Source: Planctomycetota bacterium
GTDB lineage: Bacteria > Planctomycetota > JADGBV01
Reading direction: 5' to 3'
Length of the DNA stretch: 39,105 nt
Assembly: GCA_015231345.1 (NCBI GenBank)
Contig: JADGBV010000002.1
Coordinates: forward strand, 1 to 39,105
The notes beneath the pieces are model-generated. The model was not told the DNA's origin. It worked only from the letters and a program-made list of their open reading frames with translations, and made no database searches. Position 1 is the stretch's first letter; each line of letters opens with the position of its first letter. The position numbers and the translations under genes were made by a program. Positions 24,501-31,720 of the stretch are shown here, one piece after another.

Positions 24501-26471
24501 GTAACGACCGGTCAGCAGTGCTGCCCTTGAAGGTGTGCACACACTCGAGGCTACATAAAATTCGGATAATTTTACACCCTTATCTGCGATAGAATCAATA
24601 TTGGGTGTTTCAATTTTTTCATAACCCTGCTCGTCATTTGGGGTCCAAAAACATCCGACATCGTCATAGCCTTGGTCATCAGTAAAAATAACAACAATAT
24701 TAGGCTCAGCGGGTGGCTCAGGGGGATGACTAATGTTAATAGCAAAAAGTTCAACGGTATCCACAACCGCTGTAAAGGATATTTCAAGTTTGTTGTCCGT
24801 TACAGTTGTCGAAAATGTTTCAATACACTCTGTTTCTTTGGGTACTTTTGCCAAGATATCATAATTTGTCGCTACAGAAAGGCCTTCGATGTCGATATTA
24901 AAAACTCGATCGCCAATATTGTTATGTTTTGTCTCGGCAAAGAATAACTCTACATTATACTCACCGTTTGCCATGGGAATGAAATAACTAAGATCAGATC
25001 CCTTTCGGCTTCCAGTATACAATTCTGCATTAGCAGTACCGGCAATTGTTTTACTATTTGTCGGTGTATTTCCGCCATCGTAAAACCTGTCAGGGGCAAA
25101 TGTAATGCCACTATCAGACTCAACAACAGAACCACCACAGTTAATAGAGAATTGTTCGACTTGGCTTTCAAGAATTATATCGTTGAGAGCATCATTTAAC
25201 ATGGTGTATGAGGCTTGTTCTGCGAGATCTAGAGAATTGATATCAAGAGGTGTTTTTTCATTTGGGTCAGCAACAACATCATAAAAATTACCCGTTATAT
25301 ATAGCCTGTGTGTTTTGTTTCTAGTATACTGTTTGGCACTGTCGTATACGGCAAATTTAGAATACCAGCCATAAATCCAATCCTTTGGCGTGCCCTCTTC
25401 CCCTTTTAACTGAGGAAGGAAACTGATGCCATCAATTTCAACATCAGTAGATAGTGGGACATCACCAGCTTCACAAATCGTTGGTAAAATATCGCCAAAG
25501 TCAATCAGATCAAAACACTCGCTGTCTGGATTGATCACACCATCCCAACGAGCTACAAAAGGAACGTGCGTTCCTCTATCTTTTGTAAATGACTTACCGC
25601 CTTGATAAGGCTGACCTCTATATTGGGAGGTGATTCCCAGTGCGGTCCCATTATCACCAGTAAAGATGATTAATGTATTTTCCCCTAAGCCTAGTTCTTC
25701 TACTTTGGCAACGACTTTACCAACCATCTTATCCATATAGGCCACCATATCTTCAAAGTAGATCTTATCACCACCTGCTTGAACAATTTCATTAACCTGG
25801 CCCCACTCCTCAGAATCCGGTGTCGGAACAAAAGGGCTGTGGGGAAGCATCATAGGGTAGTAAGCAAAAAAGGGTACATCCTGATTTTCTTCAATAAAAT
25901 CACAAATATAGTCATTGACGATATCTGGGCCGTACTCACCACTCGTGTAATCAACGAGACCTGCATCATGATATTGCAGGAGGGGATTAGGGTACCTGTT
26001 GTCTTGGCCACCATATGTTGCTCCACGGGACTGTTGCCATAAGCAAGATTGATCAAAGCCGAAATGCTGAGGAGAGTCTTCTTCGGATCCCAGTTGCCAC
26101 TTCCCAGCAATCGCTGTTTTATAGCCGGCATTTTTGAAAAGTGTTCCAAAACTGACCTGACTTCTTTCAAGCGATCCGAATTTATAGTAATTTTTACGGT
26201 TAGAAATACCGGTCATGATTTTAACACGAGATGGCGTGCAAATCGGTTGAGCGTAGCAGTTCTCAAAGCGCATTCCTTGAGTCGCAAGAGTATCGATATA
26301 TGGGGTCTGGTAGGACTCTCCGCCATACTTTGTAATGCATTCTATGCCCAGATCATCGGCCATAATCAATATGACGTTTGGCTTTGATGTATTGGCAAAC
26401 GATACATGAGATTGGATTGTTATGAGTGCGCAGAGCATCCATACTATTGGTTTGAAATGATGAATTATCAT
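21576..26471 (-). CDS. Giant double sulfatase with malectin, FnIII and four CBM6 domains
   Basis: This is a single exported 1631-residue polypeptide. After a signal peptide (about 1-26), sulfatase domain 1 (type 1) has PNVILIMADDLG and ICTPSR (Cys78). A malectin-like domain covers about 450-585 (NCGGSVVESD, DRFYDGG, VELFFAETKHNN). Sulfatase domain 2 (type 3) starts near 588 (PNIVVIFTDDQGYDD) with VCTPSRAALLTGRYP (Cys near 644) and TSDNGPW. A fibronectin III domain lies at about 1025-1112 (TVSWDEVDD, YFFAVTAVDLNGEES). Four CBM6-type modules begin near 1116, 1246, 1373 and 1505, each with EAE[DN][YF], GDW[LM]EY, DYR, PAG[DE] and NW motifs. Both active sites look intact, so one protein may remove two different sulfates while anchored to the glycan. 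AAGGAG precedes the ATG; operator site 3 lies upstream. Confidence 0.95.
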   Translation of the reverse strand: MIIHHFKPIVWMLCALITIQSHVSFANTSKPNVILIMADDLGIECITKYGGESYQTPYIDTLATQGMRFENCYAQPICTPSRVKIMTGISNRKNYYKFGSLERSQVSFGTLFKNAGYKTAIAGKWQLGSEEDSPQHFGFDQSCLWQQSRGATYGGQDNRYPNPLLQYHDAGLVDYTSGEYGPDIVNDYICDFIEENQDVPFFAYYPMMLPHSPFVPTPDSEEWGQVNEIVQAGGDKIYFEDMVAYMDKMVGKVVAKVEELGLGENTLIIFTGDNGTALGITSQYRGQPYQGGKSFTKDRGTHVPFVARWDGVINPDSECFDLIDFGDILPTICEAGDVPLSTDVEIDGISFLPQLKGEEGTPKDWIYGWYSKFAVYDSAKQYTRNKTHRLYITGNFYDVVADPNEKTPLDINSLDLAEQASYTMLNDALNDIILESQVEQFSINCGGSVVESDSGITFAPDRFYDGGNTPTNSKTIAGTANAELYTGSRKGSDLSYFIPMANGEYNVELFFAETKHNNIGDRVFNIDIEGLSVATNYDILAKVPKETECIETFSTTVTDNKLEISFTAVVDTVELFAINISHPPEPPAEPNIVVIFTDDQGYDDVGCFWTPNDEQGYEKIETPNIDSIADKGVKLSEFYVASSVCTPSRAALLTGRYPARSSLTNVIFPQSAKGFAPEEVTVADMLKTKGYNTAAIGKWHLGDHPKFLPTNNGFDYYYGVPYSNDMGGYVLNGKSTPLFRNTEVIEQPVDQVYLTQKYTNEAQAFIEQSKQEGKPFFLYLAHSMPHIPLYCRDEFKNTSDRYSSKNYRYGDIITEIDWGVGEVLRTLRENGLEDNTLVVFTSDNGPWLSKGDSAGKAFPLRDGKFSTWEGGQRVPCVMQWPNMIPAGSVSDEITSTIDLLPTFAAINEIELPQDRVIDGINLLPFLQNPSLESTDRSFFYVKPNNTKIAGVRKNIDNKKWKLNLNGDTFELYDLATDISEENDVAGNNQAIVTELQNDIDVLTLDISNNSLERCFVIVQPENPIFESDTNTVSWDEVDDTDLSHYYVYWGTESRDIQFFPQQYQYQNKVMVPAGVTSSTISELDLINNSYFFAVTAVDLNGEESIYSVECTYDPIPVPAKIEAEDYLGMSGMGINKRCMDANGGKNVDKIDAGDWLEYVIRVDIPTQYRVDYRVASLEENILFDLKLGASILGSIDSPATGGKQSWQTVSHYVDLPAGDHTLRIEATGANWNFNWLEFVNENAAAPLVPAKIEAEDFDTMSGILTNNCQDIGGGQNVGWIGAGDWMEYSIRVDLAGDYRIDYRYAAKQNNIQLNLLSGTTLLGSVDSTPTGGWQTWDTASHYVSLPAGEYTLRIEATGGGWNLNWLEISEAPRAVPAKIEAENYDAMNGILTSNCQDIDGGQNVGWISNGDWMEYSVRVDVAREYRIDYRYAANQNNIQLNLMSGSTVLGSIDGPPTGGWQTWDTVSHYVQLPAGELTLRIEANAGGWNFNWFEIVEDNSNIPPPPMTPSLFEAENYNAMNGIGINNNCKDEGGGKNIGWIDPGDWMEYSIRVDLAGQYRIDYRYAANQQNIQLNLMSGTTVLGSIDGPPTGGWQTWGTVSHYIDLPAGEYTLRIEATGGGWNLNKFEVIY
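21579..23124 (-). repeat. Four tandem CBM6 coding repeats
   Basis: Four units of about 380-397 bp begin near 23124, 22733, 22352 and 21955. The most similar stretches encode GGWQTWDT-SHYV-LPAGE and YRIDYRYAANQ-NIQLNL. The last three units are much closer to each other than to the first, so they are recent tandem duplications. Confidence 0.85.
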
Positions 26472-26546
26472 TTAACTATTCTCCTTAAAAGATTCCATAA
26501 GAACTAAAAATAAGTTGAAGTCTTTTTAACGGGAGACAAACATGCG

Positions 26547-26570
26547 CAATATGGTCGTTTAGCCAAACTA
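26547..26570 (-). promoter_or_regulatory. Operator-like inverted repeat, site 3
   Basis: CAATATGG-TCGTTTAG-CCAAACTA lies 75 bp upstream of the 1631-aa sulfatase. The gene-proximal half-site and the spacer are identical to site 2; the distal half is decayed. Confidence 0.68.
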
Positions 26571-26678
26571 TGATTGTGAGGACTAATCTAATAGATACCT
26601 TGTTTTGAGTCAAGAGATGTCTATGTTTATTTTATGCTTTGATCAGCAGGCTCAATGCTTGGATAAACTGTAGCCTCC

Positions 26679-26738
26679 AAAAAAAATGCCACCCAAGGAT
26701 AGCCAGATCCGAACACGGCATCTGCTATTTGGGTGACA
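26679..26738 (-). terminator. Intrinsic terminator of the 1042-aa sulfatase gene
   Basis: On the minus strand CACCCAA and TTGGGTG close a long, nearly continuous stem (inner ATAGC/GCTAT, AGAT/ATCT and CCG/CGG pairs around TGTT), followed by GCA and eight T. This is the clearest rho-independent terminator of the cluster. Confidence 0.8.
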
Positions 26739-26752
26739 GTATTTACTATATT

Positions 26753-26796
26753 GCCTTTTTGAAAGTTAAGCTGGGGAAGCTACCTTTCAAAAAGGC
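26753..26796 (-). terminator. First hairpin after the 1042-aa sulfatase gene
   Basis: gcctttttgaaag and ctttcaaaaaggc form a perfect 13-bp stem with an 18-base loop, 27 bp after the stop codon and in front of the T-tract terminator. It may protect the mRNA 3' end or act as a tandem terminator. Confidence 0.6.
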
Positions 26797-26823
26797 TAAT
26801 TCTTGTGACTTTGCTGAGCTAAC

Positions 26824-29800
26824 TCAATAGATCACTTTAAACCAGTTCAAGTTCCACCCTGCTCCAAGTGCTTCTATGCGCAAGGTGTGTTCGCCGGCTG
26901 GTAAGTCGATATATTGACTCACCGTATTCCATGTCTGCCAGCCACCGGTTGGAAGAGCGTCAATAGTGCCTAGAACTGTAGTGCCTGATATGAGATTAAA
27001 TTGCGCATTTTGACTATTCGCAGCATATCGGTAATCGATACGATATTCTCCGGCAACATCTACTACAATGTCGTATTCCATCCAGTCACCGGCATTGACC
27101 CAGCCAATATTCTTCCCACCGTCAATATCCTTGCAATTGTTATTGATTCCCACTCCGCTCATTGCCTTGTAATCTTCTGCTTCAAACAGAGAAGGAGTTA
27201 TTGGTGGCGGAGGTGTATTGCTGTCATCCTCGACGATTTCAAACCAGTTCAGATTCCAGCCCCCACCTACGACCTCAATGTGCAAGCTTATCTCACCAGC
27301 GGGCAAGGTTACAAAATGACTAGCCGTATCCCATATTTGCCAGCCACCGGTTGGGGCGGCGTCAATATTTCCAATAACTGTCGTTCCATACATCAGGTTA
27401 AGTCGCATATTATTTTTGTTAGCAGCATATCGGTAGTCGATACGAAACTCTCCTGCATGTTTGACTCGAATATTGTATTTCATCCAATCACCGGTATTTA
27501 TCGAACTAACCTTTTGCCCGCCGTCAATATCATCAGCTCCACTGATGATAACACCGCTCATTGTGTCGTAATTTTCGGCTTCAATTTTAGCTGGAACGGC
27601 CTCTGCGACCTCAACTACTTTAAACCAGTTTAGGTTCCAGCCTCCACCGTTTGCCTCTATGCGCAAGGTAGATTCTCCTGCAGGCAAAGCTACATAGTGA
27701 CTTGCCGTATTCCAGATTTGCCAACCACCGGTTGGGGCGGCGTCAAGACTTCCGAGTACCGTTGACCCTGATATGAGGTCCAGTTTTATGTTCTTTTGGT
27801 TAGCAGCATATCGGTAGTCGATGCGATACTCCTTAGCATAATTCACTTTAATGGTATATTCCATCCAGTCTCCGGCATCTACCCAGCCGATATTTTCTCC
27901 ACCATCAATGTCCTTACAACTGCTGGTTAGAATGCCGCTCATTGCTTCATAATTCTCAGCTTCAACAGTAAAAGGGAAAGAAATTTTCTCTTCTATCGTG
28001 ATGCTTACTGTAGCTAGTTCAGAGTCCAGTTCGCCGTCATTCACCATAAAAGAGAACTCATCGCTGCCGGAATAGTCTGCATTTGGAGTGTATGTTAATG
28101 TTGGTGGATCCCCAGAGAGAACTCCATGAGCTGGAGTGGAAACAAGGATGTAAGTCATTTTGTTGCTGTCAACGTCACTGCTGGTTAACTCAATGATTTC
28201 CGGAGAGCTCCCTAAGATTGATATATTTTGTTCTTCAGCAACAGGAGCGTCGTTAACGCTTTTTACTTTGATGCTCACGGGAGCTACGTATAACATATCA
28301 CCATTACTATCTTTTGCTTCATATTCAAAAGAATCTTCACCAACGAAATTGTTATAGGGAGTGTAAGTCAAGTTGGGAGCCTCCCCTGATAAATTGCCCG
28401 ATGAAGGTTGTGACAATACTGTAAAAGTCCACCCTGTGCTATCGACAAGTTCATTTTCATTATCGAGCATGCCAAGAGTAATGCTTTTTGCAATATCTTC
28501 CTTGAGTTTAACGCGAACTTCTCCTGTTTCTCGACTGCGAATTGCCATCTCTGTTGCGATGGGATCTGAATCATTCAATTCAGCTAAGCGAACGAAAAGT
28601 TGTTGTTTTAATTCATTCACAGTGTCTGCATACAAAGGATTATCTATCTCATTTGTAAGTTCATATGGGTCATTTTCCAGGTCGTAAAGTTCAAACTCCG
28701 GTCGGTGGTGAAGTTTGTAAACTAAAGCCTCTTCTCTCTCAGTTTTAACAGGTAATATGGCCCATGAAGCTGCAGTATTAGGATTCTTAGGGATTTTGCC
28801 ATCATCAAGATAGTTAAGGGCGCCCCCAATGATTTGATTTGATGTACGCTCTGTATAATTAGCGTTGTAAATGAGAGAAAATGATTTATTACGAATAACA
28901 CGGATAGGGAAAACTCTGTTATCGTTTCCCGAAATATTACAGTTAGTAAAGGCTCCATACACATAATCATTAATGACTTGCTCCTCTCCCTTCATCATAT
29001 TCAGGAAGCTTTTTCCGTCACAGTCAATGGTTTCTACTGATCCGCCTGCAGCCTCAACTAATGTAGGTGTAATGTCAGTGATAGCAACTAGTTCATCTGA
29101 AACAGTCCCTGGTTGTGTTACACCAGACCAGTGAGCGATCAAACCGCTACGCAAACCATTCTCATAACAGGTCCATTTGGCGAAAGGAAGAGCTGTTCCT
29201 TGCTCTCCACAAACCATGAAAATTGTGTTTTCCCAAAGGTTTCGATTTTCTAGTTCAGCTCGAACTCGTCCAACCAACTCATCGAAGTTAGTGATTTCGG
29301 CGTAGTAATTGACCATTTCTGCACGGGTTTCTGGTGTGTCTACCCAGTAAGGAGGAACAATTAATTCCTCAGCATTATAAGCCGAAGGATCACCATCTTT
29401 GTATGGAAGGTGTGCATCATGAGATCCAATAAATAGACAGAATGGCTTTTCTTCGCCTTCAGCGGTGCATGAATCAAAAAGCTGAGAGGCTGCATCTAAA
29501 AATTTATCATTATCATCTGAAAGCTCACTACTTCCACTAATTTTTGTGAAGGGGTAAGAATCAGATGGGCCTACGTGACTTTTTCCTGTCAAAGCGACTT
29601 CATATCCCAAATCTTGGAGATAGTGAGCGATACTTTTGGTTCCTTCCGCAGAGTGGGAGTGATTGGATAACGTTCCGGTACGCCATGGTGTGCGTCCGCT
29701 GTAGAGTTCCTGTCTGTAAGGTGCACACATGGCAGTTGTGCAATATGCACGATCAAATTTCAGGCCATCATCTGCAAGTCTATCGATATTAGGCGTTTTG

Positions 29801-29952
29801 CAGTTAACGCCTCCATATGCTCCCCAGGTATCGCGGTTAATGTCGTCGCCAAGAACAAATACAATATTTGGTTGATACGCTGCTACAGTGGATGGTGCAC
29901 CTATAACAGCTCCCAGCATAAATAAAAATTTTACAAAACACTTAACATTCAT
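26824..29952 (-). CDS. Sulfatase (type 2, CAPYR) with cadherin-like and three CBM6 domains
   Basis: This is an exported 1042-residue protein. The signal peptide is about 1-25 (VKFLFMLGAVIGAPSTVAA). The sulfatase domain (about 26-480) has VLGDDINRDTWGAYGG, the modification site MCAPYRQELYSGR (Cys76) and CGEQGTALPFAKW. Like its 505-aa ORF paralogue it keeps C-x-P-x-R, but Tyr replaces Ser/Ala, and EQG replaces the usual DNG/DHG. Two tandem cadherin/VCBS-like repeats follow (about 485-655; LTYTPYNNFVGEDSFEYEA and LTYTPNADYSGSDEFSFMV), acting as spacer modules. Three CBM6 modules begin near 661, 785 and 918. The linker before the last one (SNTPPPPITPSLFEAE) nearly equals that in the 1631-aa protein. 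GGAGGA lies 8 bp before ATG. Confidence 0.93.
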   Translation of the reverse strand: MNVKCFVKFLFMLGAVIGAPSTVAAYQPNIVFVLGDDINRDTWGAYGGVNCKTPNIDRLADDGLKFDRAYCTTAMCAPYRQELYSGRTPWRTGTLSNHSHSAEGTKSIAHYLQDLGYEVALTGKSHVGPSDSYPFTKISGSSELSDDNDKFLDAASQLFDSCTAEGEEKPFCLFIGSHDAHLPYKDGDPSAYNAEELIVPPYWVDTPETRAEMVNYYAEITNFDELVGRVRAELENRNLWENTIFMVCGEQGTALPFAKWTCYENGLRSGLIAHWSGVTQPGTVSDELVAITDITPTLVEAAGGSVETIDCDGKSFLNMMKGEEQVINDYVYGAFTNCNISGNDNRVFPIRVIRNKSFSLIYNANYTERTSNQIIGGALNYLDDGKIPKNPNTAASWAILPVKTEREEALVYKLHHRPEFELYDLENDPYELTNEIDNPLYADTVNELKQQLFVRLAELNDSDPIATEMAIRSRETGEVRVKLKEDIAKSITLGMLDNENELVDSTGWTFTVLSQPSSGNLSGEAPNLTYTPYNNFVGEDSFEYEAKDSNGDMLYVAPVSIKVKSVNDAPVAEEQNISILGSSPEIIELTSSDVDSNKMTYILVSTPAHGVLSGDPPTLTYTPNADYSGSDEFSFMVNDGELDSELATVSITIEEKISFPFTVEAENYEAMSGILTSSCKDIDGGENIGWVDAGDWMEYTIKVNYAKEYRIDYRYAANQKNIKLDLISGSTVLGSLDAAPTGGWQIWNTASHYVALPAGESTLRIEANGGGWNLNWFKVVEVAEAVPAKIEAENYDTMSGVIISGADDIDGGQKVSSINTGDWMKYNIRVKHAGEFRIDYRYAANKNNMRLNLMYGTTVIGNIDAAPTGGWQIWDTASHFVTLPAGEISLHIEVVGGGWNLNWFEIVEDDSNTPPPPITPSLFEAEDYKAMSGVGINNNCKDIDGGKNIGWVNAGDWMEYDIVVDVAGEYRIDYRYAANSQNAQFNLISGTTVLGTIDALPTGGWQTWNTVSQYIDLPAGEHTLRIEALGAGWNLNWFKVIY
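26827..27972 (-). repeat. Three tandem CBM6 coding repeats
   Basis: Units of about 375-400 bp begin near 27972, 27597 and 27199. They are close in DNA sequence to the CBM6 units of the 1631-aa gene, including tracts such as ggcagcatatcggtaatcg-like and ccaaccaccggttgg-like blocks, so the two genes could recombine. Confidence 0.8.
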
Positions 29953-29979
29953 AATACTTTTCCTCCATAATATAAAAAT

Positions 29980-30010
29980 ATTATACTAGAGGTCATTGGA
30001 GACTTTTCAA
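29980..30010 (-). promoter_or_regulatory. Probable promoter of the 1042-aa sulfatase gene
   Basis: On the minus strand TTGAAA (30005-30010), which overlaps the edge of operator site 4, is followed after 19 bp by a perfect TATAAT (29980-29985). The long spacing and the operator overlap at -35 suggest activator dependence. Confidence 0.55.
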
Positions 30011-30031
30011 TATGGCTATTCAGCCATATAG
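30008..30031 (-). promoter_or_regulatory. Operator-like inverted repeat, site 4
   Basis: CAATATGG-CTATTCAG-CCATATAG lies 55 bp upstream of the 1042-aa sulfatase. The gene-proximal half is perfect, the distal half has one mismatch, and the spacer differs from sites 1-3. Confidence 0.75.
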
Positions 30032-30074
30032 TTATCCGTTTAACTACCTTTAATGCGGATTACTATCTTGTTTG

Positions 30075-30107
30075 ATGCTGTGTCTGCTATTCTGCCAACC
30101 ACAGCAT
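30075..30107 (-). terminator. Hairpin after the 498-aa ORF sulfatase gene
   Basis: atgctgtg and cacagcat form a perfect 8-bp stem with a 17-base loop, 12 bp beyond the stop codon. There is no T tract on the minus strand, so this is a weak terminator candidate. Confidence 0.4.
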
Positions 30108-30119
30108 TCTATTAGCCGG

Positions 30120-31538
30120 TTATTTTTTATATGTGTTATGGAAATCTTCAAGGACTTCAGCCTCGTGCTCTTCCATTTTTTTGCTTAAGTGCATTGCGAT
30201 TTCCTTTTTCTCTTCAATCAGATTACGGCTTTCGGAAATATCGCTTTCTAGGTTATGCAGTTCACTTATATCTTTATGGGTTCTGAGTTTCCATTTGCCG
30301 TAGCGGACAGCTTCCACCTTTTTGCCTCTCCAGTAGTACAAGTATTCGTGGGGAGTCTTGGCTCCATTCTTGCCAGCCATCAGGTCGAAAATATTTTTGC
30401 CATCTATGGTGCGATCAACAGGGACCGTACAGTCAGCAAGAGTTGCTATGGTTGGTAGTAAATCCATAGTTGAACTGATTTCGCTACAAACTTTACCGGC
30501 TGGGATTTGGCCTGGCCAACGCATGAGACAGGGTACACGTTGTCCACCTTCCAAGGTATTGAACTTGTATCCTCTTAATGGTTTGGCGCACCCGCCTTTT
30601 TTGCCTAGATTCCAAGGGCCATTGTCGGAAGTGTAAATAAGTAGGGTGTTTTCGTCGAGTTGATTTTCTTTGAGGGCTTTCATTAAACGGCCTACGTTGA
30701 AATCGATTTCTTCGACCGTATCACCGTAAGGTCCCTGTTCACTTTTGCCTCTGAATTTCTCAGTGGCATAAAGGGGAATGTGAGGCATGGTGTGGGCCAG
30801 ATAGAGGAAGAAGGGTTTATTCTTATTGTTTTCGATAAAGCGTATGGCTTCATCGGTGTAGCGTTTGGTGAGAGTGCTTTGATCTGCTGGAAATTCGATG
30901 ACTTCTTCATTCCTCATAAGGGGTGAGCGACGCTTGTTTTCACCCTTGTTTGGGTAGTAAATGCCCTGATTGATTTTTTCTATGCTTGCTCCATCTCTAA
31001 GATTAACATCTTTGGAGAGGGTTGGGTTTTTAAAGAGGCTCATGTCATTGCTGTAGGGGATACCGAAATAACTATCGAAGCCATGTTGTGTGGGTAGGTA
31101 TTCTTTCTTATGGCCGATGTGCCACTTACCGACACATGCGGTGGCATATCCTTTTTGCTTAAGTAATTCTGCTATGGTGATTTCATTTTGGGGAAGCCCA
31201 TTCGTGCTTGTAGGAAAGAGAACGCCGGTAATACTGGTTCTTTGGGGGTATCGTCCGGTGAGTAGGGAGGCTCGTGAGGGAGAGCAGACCGAATTGGCCG
31301 AATAAAAATCGGTAAAGCGAGTGCCTTCTTTTGCAATTTTATCGAGATTGGGTGTCTTAATATTAGGAGAACCAAAAGAGCCTAAATCTTGGTAGCCTTG
31401 GTCATCAGTAAAAATAATAATGACATTGGGTTGGTCTGCTTTTGCTGTGCCAATTTGCGCGAAGCTGATGCCAGCAAGTAGAATGAGAAAGGCGGATTGT
31501 AGCTTGCTGCAGATGAATTTTAGCTTGTTTTTAGGCAT
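30120..31538 (-). CDS. Sulfatase (type 3, arylsulfatase-like)
   Basis: I place the start at ATG 31538, not 31616. GGGAG lies 7 bases upstream, and the protein then opens with a normal signal peptide (MPKNKLKFICSKLQ, then SAFLILLAGISFAQIGTAKA), giving 472 residues. PNVIIIFTDDQGYQDLG supplies metal ligands, VCSPSRASLLTGRYPQR is the canonical modification site (Cys85), and KWHIGHK and YTSDNGPWN are further active-site segments. It has one domain and ends in a charged helix. It is the closest relative of the 476-aa protein and of domain 2 of the 1631-aa protein. Unlike the other five genes it has no CAATATGG operator upstream; it follows the terminator of the 476-aa sulfatase gene and presumably has its own promoter (a TATAAG lies near 31580). 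Confidence 0.93.
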   Translation of the reverse strand: MPKNKLKFICSKLQSAFLILLAGISFAQIGTAKADQPNVIIIFTDDQGYQDLGSFGSPNIKTPNLDKIAKEGTRFTDFYSANSVCSPSRASLLTGRYPQRTSITGVLFPTSTNGLPQNEITIAELLKQKGYATACVGKWHIGHKKEYLPTQHGFDSYFGIPYSNDMSLFKNPTLSKDVNLRDGASIEKINQGIYYPNKGENKRRSPLMRNEEVIEFPADQSTLTKRYTDEAIRFIENNKNKPFFLYLAHTMPHIPLYATEKFRGKSEQGPYGDTVEEIDFNVGRLMKALKENQLDENTLLIYTSDNGPWNLGKKGGCAKPLRGYKFNTLEGGQRVPCLMRWPGQIPAGKVCSEISSTMDLLPTIATLADCTVPVDRTIDGKNIFDLMAGKNGAKTPHEYLYYWRGKKVEAVRYGKWKLRTHKDISELHNLESDISESRNLIEEKKEIAMHLSKKMEEHEAEVLEDFHNTYKK

Positions 31539-31600
31539 TTTGGGGCTCCCAGTATGATATAAATTTACTGTCTTATACGCTGTTTCTAGAGATTCTGGAC

Positions 31601-31642
31601 AAAAAAAACTGAACATGAGAAATTTACCTCTCTTTTCAGTTT
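31601..31642 (-). terminator. Intrinsic terminator of the 476-aa sulfatase gene
   Basis: On the minus strand AAACTGAA and TTCAGTTT pair around a loop with a smaller GAGA/TCTC stem, and the T run continues to eight T. It lies 78 bp past the stop codon and separates this gene from the downstream sulfatase. Confidence 0.72.
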
Positions 31643-31720
31643 GCTTGCATTTTTTGGCATTTAAGAGTTTTGCTGCGTTATTGACCTATTCCTGGTAGGA
31701 AAGGACTTAGATCGCCATGA

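Larger units (their letters stand above)
26472..26823. other. 352-bp intergenic region between two sulfatase genes
   Basis: No gene is supported here; the 63-aa plus-strand frame is not convincing. The region holds operator site 3 and the ribosome site of the 1631-aa sulfatase on one side, and two consecutive hairpins that end the 1042-aa sulfatase transcript on the other. Confidence 0.8.

Noticed and set aside
26049-26387. 112-aa plus-strand frame
   Set aside because: It lies opposite the first sulfatase domain of the 1631-aa protein, and a similar shadow occurs opposite the paralogue at 19446. It follows from the sulfatase codons.
27001-27633. 210-aa plus-strand frame
   Set aside because: It is antisense to the CBM6 repeats of the 1042-aa sulfatase and arises from their repeated codon pattern. 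It has no ribosome site and no recognisable domain.
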